Below, one piece after another: positions 40,101 through 49,874 of a stretch of 64,000 nt of DNA. Positions within the stretch are counted from its first letter, which is position 1. The number at the start of each line of letters is the position of its first letter. Origin of the DNA: Skeletonema tropicum (Eukaryota; Bacillariophyta; Thalassiosirophyceae; Thalassiosirales; Thalassiosiraceae); the NCBI GenBank assembly GCA_037178625.1, contig JAWZXG010000026.1, forward strand, positions 248,001 to 312,000. The letters run 5' to 3'. Position numbers and translations under genes: made by a program. The notes under the pieces are model-generated. The model had not been told where the DNA came from, did no database searches, and saw nothing but the letters and a program-made list of their open reading frames with translations.

Positions 40101-41117
40101 ATCAACTATTAGACCTATCTTTCTCAGGAAATCATTACCAAGTATCAAATCAAACGAACACTTGGCGTCAAAGACGAGGAACTCTTGACTGTCAACGGTG
40201 AGGTTGGCATCGAATTCAGGGAACTTGATTCCTTCACCGAGGAGGGATCCAACTGGTGCATAGTTGCCTGCAATGGTATTACATATTGTTGTTTTTGATG
40301 GTTGAAGAAGGGCTGCTCCGGGTGGTAAAACACTCCGGTGAGCCATCGATACGCTGCCACCGGTGTCAAAAAGGCACTTGAGGAAGCGATTGGATTCGAC
40401 TCCATTGACTGACTTGACCATAGCGTATGCAGTTGCCATAGGGACTGTTCTGCCTTTTGAATCTACTTGGAAGGTGATCTGAGGGTCACTGAACTGAAAT
40501 GACTCGAGGATCGCCCCAAATTGCTTGACTCGTTTGTCACAAATGCTTGGTAGCTGCAATGCTGCTCCCAAATCGACTAGTTCATTGCCGTAAGATTCAA
40601 CGACTGTATCTGGAAAAATGTTGAAATCCCAAGCTTCCGCATTAGATTGGCCTGGGATTGGATCGAGCACGTGATATTCAGGACAATCCACTCTCTGCGC
40701 TTCGATAGCGACTACTTCATTAGTGAAAGGAATGTTGTTGATGGTTGCAGCTAGTGCATCCTCCGCAAAGTGACTATTGAACAATTCGTTCAAGAACTCA
40801 TCATCATGAAGTTGAGCGTCTGATGCGATGCGGTCGAGCATTGGTGCAGGGCTAGAAGCTGGCTGCGCTCTTGGATCCTTACATATCGGGACTCCACTAT
40901 TCAAGCTGGGCTGTGCTTGCAGAGCGGCAGGAACTGTATTATTGTTCCCGCGGATGCAACATGGAAGTTGAACATCAATCGCGCTCGGAGGCTCTGAGGT
41001 CACATTGTTGACATGATACTCAAGAGCAGCTGGGGCATTAGCATACCCTGTTACTTCTTCAAGGCTCGTAGAATAGATATCGATGAAAGTAGTGCAATTC
41101 CCAACAGGGTCGGCGTT
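37107..41117 (-). CDS. pol: Gypsy Pol: protease, reverse transcriptase, RNase H, integrase
   Basis: The frame is open from immediately after the gag TGA to TAG 37107-37109. The first plausible start codon is a GTG at 41003 and no ATG lies near, which supports production as a Gag-Pol fusion. Motifs in order: aspartic protease CLFDTGGSVSMAH; reverse transcriptase FIVPKKDGKVRFIADLRELN, with the YIDDIAIWSD active site; RNase H FEVYTDSSDYQLGAAI with TTMEKELLAIV; the zinc-binding HLLLNHPG ... CDVCQRTK; integrase DVDLVGPW, HDQGGEFIG and the Glu in NAIIERLH. The C-terminus has a GPF-type module (RWKGPFTITRI) and no chromodomain. All catalytic residues are present, so the enzyme set looks functional. 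Confidence 0.95.
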   Translation of the reverse strand, partial: NADPVGNCTTFIDIYSTSLEEVTGYANAPAALEYHVNNVTSEPPSAIDVQLPCCIRGNNNTVPAALQAQPSLNSGVPICKDPRAQPASSPAPMLDRIASDAQLHDDEFLNELFNSHFAEDALAATINNIPFTNEVVAIEAQRVDCPEYHVLDPIPGQSNAEAWDFNIFPDTVVESYGNELVDLGAALQLPSICDKRVKQFGAILESFQFSDPQITFQVDSKGRTVPMATAYAMVKSVNGVESNRFLKCLFDTGGSVSMAHRSVLPPGAALLQPSKTTICNTIAGNYAPVGSLLGEGIKFPEFDANLTVDSQEFLVFDAKCSFDLILGNDFLRKIGLIVDYERLELGWQGKRIPMNSNFTKERLSAAIDGCIIEDEDDDLNYLDSFATSIADSTYDEINVDEVIKENCQHLSPTQRQDLSEMLRKHYKLFDGKLHVYKGAKMDIELQPGAQPVFRRPYPTPRVHMETFKKELLRLIDIGVLERVSGPSAWGLPSFIVPKKDGKVRFIADLRELNKVIKPKDYTLPIIQDLIRKRSGFQYMTKLDLSMMFYSFELTDKAKDLTTISTPFGLFRWTRAPMGLRNSPAFAQSVIEEVLRDLDDVEVYIDDIAIWSDTWEDHTRTLNEVFRRLEEAGFSVNPLKCEFGIAEGDFLGHWVSKDGIQPWQKKVQAVLDLKRPTNASEVRTLVGLINWYRDFWPRRSHLLSPFTQLIRGIQKKKAPIVWTPELEKVFQEVKQVIASDALCAYPNHNEPFEVYTDSSDYQLGAAILQGGRPVAYYSKRLSAAQSRYTTMEKELLAIVSTLTEYRTMLFGAKIKIFTDHRNLTFSNLNSQRVLRWRCFLESFHAEWFYHPGKLNVLADAYSRLPKFDFSGAEKRQDELSPTPVQFNPVPQDVNQDEEPSIFEEQLAELASDDEFPLHQLQQFMNLPSTVQNPLRYQWLAEEQSRCPTLQQKLTTSPTFYHRRTFGRHDTSLICYSPTPQDESTLKIVLTDNAVDAAIEYFHLLLNHPGAKAVTYALSKFYHPQLAARIAAFSCDVCQRTKIGQRGYGHFPPRQVQDLNPWKQCDVDLVGPWYVKTSGRHGKAYEFYALTAIDRATGYPDAIMIKRKTSENVARKFNELWLSRYPRPEVCAHDQGGEFIGPQFQRLLHDAGIASAPSTARNPQSNAIIERLHLTMGNSIRAQLSNHNPRTLTEAEDLMGTILSDTLSSIRATPSQSTGYAPAALAFGRDMIFNLPVQYDMNEINLRRQRRVDKDAKRLNAKRYSYDYRVGEQVMKKIFDPAKLDDRWKGPFTITRIHVNGNITIQLTQHLQERLNIRRVKPYRQPTPQVLQQIVAPS

Positions 41118-42464
41118 TCAGGCCTGATGAGGGACGAAGACTCGTTGACCTTGGGCATTAACTTGGATGGAATAAAGTTGCTGTTGAACAGGTGCTGACG
41201 GAGCTGTTGCTGCAGACGTAGCAAACATTGGAGCTGGTTGCGGAGGTGCTTGGGGAACTGGAGCTGGAGGTAGTTGAGCAGGTTGTTGAGGAGCTACGAG
41301 GTAAGATCCATGTTGCTGTTGCGGGGGTTCTTGCTCGTTGCTCTTGAAACGACGCTCATAACCTTTCTTCCACCAATATGGGGCAGACGTCCTGGTTTTG
41401 CCTTGATAGAACTTCTCAGCAAGCTCCTTTTTGAAATTAGACCCGTTGAAACAATAGATACAGTCTTTCCACTTATGGTTGTGATCAGGATGAATTGAAC
41501 ATTGCTTGGAGTGGAACTCCTTGCCGTTGTTGGTGTTGTTACTGTTGTTCCCATTGCCATTGCGACCGCTCTTATTGCGGTTATTCTTCTTCTTCTTCCG
41601 TTGACGTCGATCTTGGCCTCCATCTCCATCGGCTTCATCGTCATCGTCGTCATCCTTCCTCTTCCTCTTCTTCTCTTCTTGCTGTTGATACTTCTTTCGG
41701 ACTTCCTTGCCGTAATCTCGAGACCACCAGGCCTCTAGATACTCCATTACGTCGGTCCATACAAGGGCGTTGTTACCATTACCTTGGAGGTCATAAACAT
41801 CAACGTCCTTCTCATCTTGGAGGAAATCTTTGGCCTCCTCGGGGAGACCAAGCATCAGAGCAGTAGTCTTTTGCATATCGGAACATTGCGCTCCTATACG
41901 AGGCATCATCTCACTGTATCTCCAAAGTTCTGACATTCGATCCACGAAGTTGCTTGGTTTGACTGGTAGGTTGAATTCCTTCTGGTGTTTGTACTGGATG
42001 CGAAGGATGTGCTGATCGAAGGCATCACCGGGGTTAGGATGTTTTGTCCACATGATGAAATAGGCACCAAGAGCATCCACGAAGTCCTGATCGGTCGCTT
42101 GATTATTGTTATCCCAGTAGTCATGTCCCTCATCCATCAGCTTCCTCCACGTGTTCTTTGCAGGTCCATCGAGAAGCTTCCCGTAGTTGGCGAAGCGAGT
42201 GGCTGGGGCCCATTGACATTCATCCGCCATGTTGACGTAGGATTCGGCTTGGCCCAAGTAATGTTCAAGTTCCGTACTAGGTGCGTTATCCCTGAACACA
42301 ATGAAGTCTTCCTCAATCTTGCTTCCATCTGGGCGAAGTCCATAGATCCTTTTACTTCCGAAACGAGGCATCTCCCTGAGCGCTGCTGCACTTTTGGAGG
42401 TGAGTTCGTTCCGAGCGTACCTGGTGTGAAACAACCATGCGTTCTTTGATTTGTAGGTATTCAT
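41118..42464 (-). CDS. gag: Gypsy Gag (capsid and nucleocapsid)
   Basis: 448 residues from ATG 42464. A helical capsid-like region (residues about 60-250) is followed by a strongly charged stretch (KKRKRKDDDDDDE), an Asn-rich basic segment and an unusual zinc motif CSIHPDHNHKWKDC. A Pro/Gln-rich tail ends at TGA 41118-41120. The zinc motif is not the usual CCHC knuckle but has Cys and His ligands near that spacing. Gag packages the RNA into the particle. The pol frame follows in the same phase. Confidence 0.85.
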   Translation of the reverse strand: MNTYKSKNAWLFHTRYARNELTSKSAAALREMPRFGSKRIYGLRPDGSKIEEDFIVFRDNAPSTELEHYLGQAESYVNMADECQWAPATRFANYGKLLDGPAKNTWRKLMDEGHDYWDNNNQATDQDFVDALGAYFIMWTKHPNPGDAFDQHILRIQYKHQKEFNLPVKPSNFVDRMSELWRYSEMMPRIGAQCSDMQKTTALMLGLPEEAKDFLQDEKDVDVYDLQGNGNNALVWTDVMEYLEAWWSRDYGKEVRKKYQQQEEKKRKRKDDDDDDEADGDGGQDRRQRKKKKNNRNKSGRNGNGNNSNNTNNGKEFHSKQCSIHPDHNHKWKDCIYCFNGSNFKKELAEKFYQGKTRTSAPYWWKKGYERRFKSNEQEPPQQQHGSYLVAPQQPAQLPPAPVPQAPPQPAPMFATSAATAPSAPVQQQLYSIQVNAQGQRVFVPHQA

Positions 42465-42515
42465 TTTGTACGTAGTTTTTCTTCTTGGTTGGTTTATATG
42501 GGAGTATTAATACTG

Positions 42516-42764
42516 TGTCCAATCTAGCTAACAATTGAGCTTATTATTGGTCAATAGATGTAACGAATAGAATTATTATGACTTAAAATATAAAGGAAAC
42601 GATCAACGTTTTTGGATTCGGTTGCTTTCATTGGCGATGGAGGATTCCGAAACATATTGAGAAACGAGAAACCAGATAAAGCATTCCGAAACATATTGAG
42701 AAACGAGAAACCAGATAACATAAATATGAATTTGATTGATGTCCGACACTACGTAGGTGTGACA
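42516..42764 (-). repeat. 5' LTR of the gypsy element
   Basis: Apparently identical to the 3' LTR over 249 bp. Promoter and transcript start should lie here. Just inside it (42503-42514) is the 12-bp palindrome AGTATTAATACT at the place where a primer-binding site is expected. Confidence 0.95.
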
Positions 42765-42882
42765 AGAACCTCCATGTAAGGGTGCAGAACTCGTGTTTTT
42801 TGTGTTTTGTTAGTGTTTTGTGTGGAGTTTCAGTGACGGTGACAATTTTTTCCAGTGAATTTTTTTTCCCGCCAGTAGACAG

Positions 42883-43701
42883 CTGCCGCGAGTTCTACTG
42901 CCGCCAGTTGAATTCCGCTTGTTACCCGACACAACTTGGTGATGATAGTGAGAGAGATAAGGAGAGACACCCATCCGAAACGAATCTGTGACATGACACA
43001 ATTGTCCGTGAGAATATTAGTAACAGAGTTCTACGGGGTCTGGTATGTTTCTACGTAGGAACGCCGCCGCCGCCAGAGATGTGAATGTTACCCGTGTAAC
43101 AATCTCACGGACAGGTTCTGATCACCCCTCCTGTTGGCCGGCGCGCGGTATGGAGGCGGTTATTATTTTTTGGATTCTGTGTGTGTGAAGCCTTCATTCA
43201 TTCCCTGGATACCGAGCAGGCGGGCGTGCGTTCGTGCCCACAGGATAGTCTGCCTTGAGGAGAGTTAACAGGAAATTTGTGGTCTTCCATGGGTATCTTT
43301 CTTTATTTTACGGGTATTTTGAGCCACATAGCGGGCCCAATGGGGCGCAAACCACAATATGTAGAGTCAAAATGCCCGCTATCCCAGCAGGCCCAAGGAG
43401 AGGCCATTCTCTTCCATCATGGCAGAGTGAAAAAATGACAGCGATAACAAATTGAAACGGACTGGCTAGCTGGTGAAAAACTTGAGGCTGGGTGGGCTGG
43501 GTAGTTGACAAATTCGTTTGACAGCACTCTCTCTCTCAGAGAAAAGATATTGTTGTGAGGCGTCTGATGGAGTAAGATGACATGTAAGATAAAGAAAGAG
43601 GAGTCAGATGTCAACGCTTACGGGCTTAAAGTAGATTTACTAAAAGTTCTGATGGACGGAAAACAATAAAAGATCCAGAAGGATGAAATTGCACACGCAC
43701 T
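42883..43701. other. Intergenic, no gene recognised
   Basis: No domain-like coding. It holds only short frames and a few CTACGTAGG-type motifs that recur through the window. Confidence 0.35.
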
Positions 43702-44313
43702 CTAAAGTGTATCGTCACTCATCGTTTCATCTTCTGACTTCTCTTCTTTAACATGACGAGATGGAATCCACTTGTTCGTAAAGTCTAAAAGCATCTGAAC
43801 TTCCTCCGGAGTTGGTCTTTGTCTTGGATTGGTTAAGAATCTGCCGCCCGGGTGATACGGCAGCAAATGGTGCTCTTTTCCTAAACTGTCTCCTCGCGGC
43901 TCTTCAGATTGTGTCTCGTCGGCGACGGTGGCATCGGAAGCATCAGTTGTTGTAGTAGAATCTAGTTCAAACGTGGGCTTCGCCTATGTCAGCGGCTTAA
44001 TATTGGCAATCCGAACTCTCTCAGCTTCAGCTTCCTTAGCCTGTTCTGATAATTTCATGATTTCTTGGCATCGCCTTGCACGGGCGAGTAGCTCAGTCTC
44101 ATCACATCCATCTTGTTCGAAGAGGCATCCGGTTGGAAGCTTCATAGATGAGTAGAGCAAATATGATTGGTCGTTCCTCGGTGTTAAAGATGACCAATAC
44201 AAGTCCTTCGGGGGTGGGTATGATCCCCGGTGAGGCTTGCTTTCAAATGAGCTCTCGTCGGTCATCGATTTGCTCGAATCGAGTGTGGATTTCTTCGTGG
44301 ATGGTTCAGTCAT
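43702..44313 (-). CDS. Uncharacterised acidic protein, frame split by one TAG
   Basis: ATG 44313, preceded by a purine-rich leader, opens 109 codons (MTEPSTKKSTLDSSK ... RVRIANIKPLT) to TAG 43984-43986. The same frame then stays open for 93 more codons to TAG 43702-43704. The second part looks like protein (ELDSTTTTDASDA, LLPYHPGGRFLTN, PTPEEVQMLLDFTNKW). One helical stretch (CQEIMKLSEQAKEAEAERVR) is visible and no known domain is recognised. The TAG could be a nonsense change, a readthrough site, or lie in a short intron ending ACATAG, but no good donor is seen. The first part alone may be the product. Confidence 0.5.
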
Positions 44314-44639
44314 CTTTTGCTCCTCCTTCTCCTTTTCTTCTCCTGCAACTGATGATCGTGTGAAGTACTCTTCGAAGTATGAGGACTCTTTCTTGCAAGC
44401 TTTGTTGAATTGTTGATTGTTGTGCTGCTGCTGCTGCTGATCTGCTCGTATTTATTGAATTATCCAGCTAGTGGAGCGGAGTAATGTACATTTTTTCCGC
44501 TTCGATTCCCTCCATTGCTTGAATAAACTGTTTATGACTGCATAAATGAGGCGAGTATGTGCTGCAAATCAAAATAGCTTGGCTTCTGGTACTCAGGAGA
44601 ATTCCTAGATGGTTGTGAGTGTCTGTTAGAAGGATAATA

Positions 44640-45008
44640 TAAGGGTGGTCAATGTTTTTTATCTGAATCTGAATCTGAAACGTTCACCTTCCTGATTTAC
44701 TTATGCCTCTTTCCAATCCGCGATCATCCGGCATCAAAATTGTTGAAGATGTGACATTTGCAACACATCATGGAGGAACGTCAACGTTTCAGATTCAGAA
44801 TAAGTGGCGTTTTTGGCTCTGATTCTGAAACGTTTAATTTCGGAGAAACTCAAATAACCCTAACCAAAGCGGCACCAAAACAACGATTAAAAAATAAGTG
44901 GCACTCAACCACACTCAAAGCCAAATCCAGCCCCCCGTACGTAGACATACTAATTCCTAAGGCCAACGTTTCACAGTCAGATTCAGAAAAAAACATTGAC
45001 CACCCTTA
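44640..45008. mobile_element. TIR element of 369 bp
   Basis: Ends TAAGGGTGGTCAATGTTTTT / AAACATTGACCACCCTTA with further inverted similarity through TCTGAATCTGA and GAAACGTT. Flanked by ATA on both sides (44637-44639 and 45009-45011). Three-base duplications occur in PIF/Harbinger elements, but the sequence ATA is not their usual one, so the class is open. Non-coding. Confidence 0.7.
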
Positions 45009-45189
45009 ATAGGTCCAATACATGCCATTAAGCCTGTCTTAAGTACTTAGCGCACCGCCTCCCGTCCTTTTATCGCCGAATTTTATTTCGAATAGGAGTA
45101 AGCCAAAATATCATCTATTACAAAGATCGATACAGTCCTTTAGACTTTAGACTGTAATTTAGAATATATAAAGGAATCTTAGAAACATC

Positions 45190-45850
45190 TTATTTACTCG
45201 CTGAAATATGCATTTTTGATTTTTGTTTGTCCATTATAATTACTGGACAAATGTGGCTAACAAACTCTACTGTTCATTTAAGTTCAGTTTGCAAGTCGAA
45301 TTTGAATATCGGGCCTATGGTGGCAAGTAAGGTATCGATAAGATCCTAATGGTCAAGGGATGAAGATTACCACAGCAAGTAAGCTCAAAATCCTACTAGT
45401 TACTGTGTTATTGAGGGTCGTAGGAAGCCATTTTTCACCATGTCTGGGTCCATTTTTGATGGTTGATGGCATGTAAGTACCGTATTAACGTAGGAACTAA
45501 TATTAAATGAAACGGTACTGATATTTTATCGGAAGCCGCACTCAATTGACTCGACTGCAAATACTTCAAGTTGGAGGAGGTTGCTTAATTGTGTACCACT
45601 CAGCACATTTTCTACCCACATAAATACAAACGGCGGTCAGATCTGCACAAAGAGGAGAAACTGACGTTTGTGCAGAAAAAAAATGGAGACGAAACTCCCA
45701 CGAGAAAAAGAGCTGAGTGGTACACAAAATAGGTGCTTGCAAATTCATTTCAAATGTACAGTAGCATGGAAAGGAACCACTGTTTCTTGTAGGGATGACG
45801 GAACCCAAACTAACCTGACTAGGATTCATCTCCCGAGTCCCGAGATAGGC
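45190..45850. repeat. Diverged dispersed repeat
   Basis: Contains stretches shared with 4485-4600 (GGCTAACAAACTCT; GTAGGGATGACGGAACCC) and with 6338-6400 (TTTGCAAGTCGAATTT; GGTGGCAAGTAAGGT). No gene is seen from 45009 to 45942. Confidence 0.4.
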
Positions 45851-45942
45851 AAACACGGTTTCATCGTTTTCGGCAAAAGTAGACTATATGATTTGGCAGC
45901 CCATCTATTTCTCGAGCAGAAGACCTCTTTTTACCTCTCGAA

Positions 45943-46660
45943 GGGCAGGCACAGGAGGGGTGGCCTCAACCTGTCCGCGAAACTGTTACATATGTACCAA
46001 CCAGATCGCTCACGCCGGACGTAGGAATTGAATTCCTACGTAAAATCTAGTATGTCTGTGTTACGTAACAAATCCACGGACACACTGGCTCTCACATCAT
46101 GGGAATAGGTGGCAAGAGTTCCGAAGACAGTAGAATTTAGTGTTTTCACATAAATCAATGTACTATCTTTACTCTCTAGAGTTTGCGGCCAGCTTCCGCT
46201 CATACCCGAACTAACTTTCCAACAGAAAGAATCATTTTGTCCTCAACATTTTTCACGATGTCTTGCTTGTTGAAAGTGTCGCCATACATTTCAACATCTG
46301 AATACTCGTTCACATACTCATTCACTTCCAACATTATTGCCAATACTTTTTATGATTTTGCTTCGTTCCGAAACTTTTTTGTTGACTCCTTTTGATTTTT
46401 GGTGACAAAATAACTGAAGAGTTGGGTGATAAAGTAATCTTTTTGGAGATAGATGGAAATTTGTTGGGGATTTGGGGTACCCGACCAGGAGATGGTCCGT
46501 GAAACTGTTACATATGTAACTGCTCGAGTTGATCCGCCGGACACTATAGCTTTGCGGACAGTTACATATGTAATTTGAAATTTGAAACGCCGGACATTTT
46601 GCGTTACATAGAGGAATTAGTATGGTTGTACTTACGAGGCCACCCCTCCTGCAGGCACCC
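45943..46660. mobile_element. TIR element of about 718 bp with ACATATGTA palindromes
   Basis: Imperfect inverted ends GGGCAGGCACAGGAGGGG / CCCCTCCTGCAGGCACCC and the shared GTGGCCTC. GTTACATATGTAAC-type palindromes occur three times (about 45986, 46507 and 46559), next to GTCCG...GAAACT or CGGACA. A 23-bp perfect palindrome ACGTAGGAATT-G-AATTCCTACGT lies at 46019-46041. No target duplication was found and no gene inside is supported. Confidence 0.5.
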
Positions 46661-47854
46661 ATAACTACGCCAATATTAGCCCGATTTTTATGATTGATTC
46701 CAAGAGCAGTATTGTTCTCATTAGGGTGGTAGTAAGAGTCTGCCCAATATTATGATGTGATTCTATTGCCAACAGTCGATAGAAAGGGTACTGCTGTCTC
46801 ACGGGTGTCGGCATCTACGTGAAAATTGCTAAGTAAATAATCACCGGCTACCTTTGGTTTGTACGTAGGAAAGTTGTAATAACACGTTTGTACTATGCTT
46901 GAAGATACTCGGGAACGAAATGAAAATTCTAGGAGTAGCTCGTCTGCATTTTGACCGCGGTTTATAGGCGGAACACTAATGCACCGAAGTTATGTACTTT
47001 GTATTCCTTAATTACTAACAATGAGGAATTTTGGGCGGGATTAGGATGAGGCTCATATTGTAAGTAAAAACTATAGATTTATTATTTTATGATGGAAGAA
47101 GACATGCTGAATCGATTGCAATAGCTAGCGATCGCTCAAATTGATCAGATAACATGCTAAACGCAATGCCAATAATGTGATGTGAGCGGGTACTGTATAA
47201 GTATGCCATTTTTGCGAGTAAAAAAATTCTCTCATCGCTTTGCGCGAAAACAGTTAAGCCTAACAGGCCTTGAAGTTAACATCCGGTCATTTGTCACAGG
47301 GCATTTACAATTTTCATTTTGTACAGCCTCATCCAGTAACAAGTGTATCCAAGCTTCGACTGAGTCGAGCGTAGGCTTATTCCGGAAATCTGAGGAGCTC
47401 CAACATAGTTCGTGTTACATTTGTACGCGTGGGCAGACCCGTCCATCCCACGCAAGAGATGTTGACCGGTATTTGCAAAATCTCATTTCACGACTTTCAC
47501 TTATGTAGGAATAGGATTGCCTATTCCATCAGGAATAAGTAGTCCACCCTATTCCATCATCGAAAATCTAAAATTATTACAGACAACTTCATAATTTGTC
47601 AAAAAAAACAATAGAGAACTCAATAAGTATGCATAGAGGGTACTATTTCTTCATTGAAGGAATAATAATTCACCCGAGAGTCAACTTTGTGTGTCAAGAT
47701 TCAAGATAGTCTTAGATAGATAGATAGATTATTTTAGTCACTACTCTCTAGACACCGGTGTCAGTAGAGAAAGAAGAATTTAAACCTGGAGGGGCTCGGG
47801 CTGGTCCCGAAGACGCCTGTGCAGCCTGCTGGGAACTAACTGGTGTAAGTACTT
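46661..47854. other. Intergenic before the Helitron coding region
   Basis: No gene. It contains a hairpin GGAATAGG-ATTG-CCTATTCC (about 47509-47528) and a short TAGA repeat near 47717. The Helitron 5' end could lie here, but I cannot place it. Confidence 0.35.
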
Positions 47855-49874
47855 ATGTACCTGATGTCGACAAGCTATCCAGAGGAGACTAATGGTAATG
47901 GAGCCGGTCATACTGCAGAGCTTGTACGGCAACGCAAGAATGCCTCTATCAGCCCAGAGGAGAGGGCAGCTCAAAGGGCTAAGGCCGCCGCCAAGAGCCA
48001 AGAAGACCAAGAACAAGAACGGATGTGTAGCATTTGAGGCATGCAGCCAATGTTACAGTGCGTGGCACAATGATTATGATAGCGATTCACCGCCCAAGTA
48101 TGCCATCAGTAACGGTAACGGCTTTGCCATCGGCCACATCCCCACGGATATCATTGCCAATGAGGAAATCACAGAGCAGATGTGTTCACTATTAGCTCCT
48201 GTCCGCCCTTTCGCCTACATATTCGCGTATACAGCTGGTGCTCACAAAGCTATCCGTGGTCACTTTAGCTTTTTCGAGGTTGATCTTACCCATGCTGGTT
48301 CTGTAATGAATCACTTCTTGACAACAGGTGCAAACCCGCTTGTTTATGTCGTGTTATGTGGACGAATGACTCCGAAACAGAAGGAAATAGTGAAAAAAAG
48401 AGCAAGGCTTGACACAGAGAAAATGATGGAAATATTAGAATGGTTCGTTAATGAGTCTGGCCACCCAGGATATGAAGGAGTTACTGCACCATCACAGTGC
48501 CCTCAGCCCAACATTATCGTCGACGAAGAAACACCCAACAATACTGATCAAGAACATGATCCAGATCTAGAAGCAAAGTTTGCTGGAGCTTCGTTCCACT
48601 TTACCAGCATCCATGAGCCGCAAGATGATACAGGAGTTTACGAATCCAACCAGAAGTTTACCAAAGCTATGATTGATCGTACAATGCCAACACTTCTGGT
48701 CAATGGTAGCAAGTATGCAGATCTTAGAGAACTTCTTCTCGAGAATATTGCGCCACTGCAATTTCCTTTTGGTCAAGGGGGGCCAAAGGCAAAGCGGAGG
48801 ACTCACATATCTCCGGTGGAATGCTATCGTTACTACTGCCGACTCTCGCTTCCTCAATTCATGAGGGGGGACTTTCTCCTCTTGCTGAACCACATGTTCA
48901 ATCGGCAGCGCAGTTACGAGACAGCCGTGGTCACTTGCAAATCCAGTTTATTCGGCCAGTTACTTGCCGAGAAGATGTCAAAACTCAAAATGAAAGACCT
49001 CGATCAGGCATTGTTTCAAAAACAAACCCGCCAAAGGGTAAATGGAACGGCTGGAGAATACATCAGGGCAGTGGAGGCAGCGTGCAAACCAGTCGGGTAC
49101 ACTGCTTTGAGTGCTGCCAAACAAAATCGCCGCAAGCATTTCGCAATGGATAACTACTTCGGATGGCATTCCATTTTCTTAACTACGACTCCATGTGATG
49201 AATGCACCATCAGGGTCCAAGTCTTCGCCAACGCTGGCAAGGAGGTGGTGCTGCCAAATCTTGGTGTCTGGGATGACGAAGACCACTTGAAAGAATGTAG
49301 ATTCAACTTTGAGCTGAGACTGAGAAAGGAGACCAGACGTCTGTATCCAGGGGCATGTTCTCTTGTTTACCAGCATTTGATGCAGATTATTACAGAATGT
49401 TTGATAGGTTGGGACCCAAAGAAACAAACAGGGCGACTAGGCGTGTTCGGAGTACCAATAGCGTACTCAAGAACTGACGAAGAGCAAGGCAGGAAGACAC
49501 TTCATAGTCACTGGCAAATACAAATATGGGTAAAAGACTTCAACAAAATTAGAGATGCTCTATTTCATAGTGATGACAGAAAAAAGAAAGCCGCAAGGGA
49601 TGCTCTCATATCATACATTGACAAAGTTGTCTGTGCCAGCTATGGGACTGATTTTGTTGTGACTCACAATTGTGATGAAGATAGCCCTGTTACGATGCCT
49701 ATGCACGAAATACTCCAGGAGGTAGAAGATAAGAATATCCTTCGCAAAGCACATCACCAGGATCATTGCCTTGATGTTAACAGCTTTCCGGGTAAATGGT
49801 TTTTGGAGGGAACTAGAAGCCCAGCAAAGCTCATTTTTGAGCTACCGAATGGAGATGATGCTGTAGGAGTTTGA
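47855..49874 (+). pseudogene. Helitron Rep region (N-terminal), frameshifted
   Basis: A short frame 47855-48037 with a basic segment (RKNASISPEERAAQRAKAAA) is followed in another frame (to 49874) by the typical Helitron N-terminus: FEACSQCYSAW, AIGHIPTDI, then the Helitron-like N domain (FGWHSIFLTTTPCDE) and the HUH site in GRKTLHSHWQIQIWV. HUH Rep proteins nick single-stranded DNA for rolling-circle transposition. The change of frame near 48030 and the stop at 49874 before the rest of the protein show decay. Confidence 0.75.

Larger units (their letters stand above)
36842..42769 (-). mobile_element. Full-length Ty3/gypsy LTR retrotransposon
   Basis: Two 249-bp LTRs (36847-37095 and 42516-42764) start TGTC and end GACA and read the same base for base by eye. 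The element is 5918 bp, in reverse orientation, with the 5-bp duplication AGAAC at 36842-36846 and 42765-42769. The coding order is Gag, protease, reverse transcriptase, RNase H, integrase, which is the Ty3/gypsy order. A polypurine tract adjoins the 3' LTR. Gag and Pol frames are open apart from one TGA between them. Identical LTRs imply very recent insertion. Confidence 0.95.
36444..42878. mobile_element. MITE family 1, copy 4, split by a Ty3/gypsy element
   Basis: Ends CTACTGGCGGGAA ... TTCCCGCCAGTAG with the 4-bp duplication ACAG (36440-36443 and 42879-42882). Removing the 5918-bp retrotransposon and its 5-bp duplication leaves exactly 512 bp, the length of copy 1. The inner inverted repeat (GTCACCGTCA type) differs from copies 1 and 2, so this is a subfamily. 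Confidence 0.85.

Noticed and set aside
45668..46024. 118-codon plus-strand frame
   Set aside because: It runs across a dispersed repeat and a TIR end, without any domain.
47182..47508. 108-codon plus-strand frame
   Set aside because: No domain, no orthologue-like pattern and no supporting context; likely chance.
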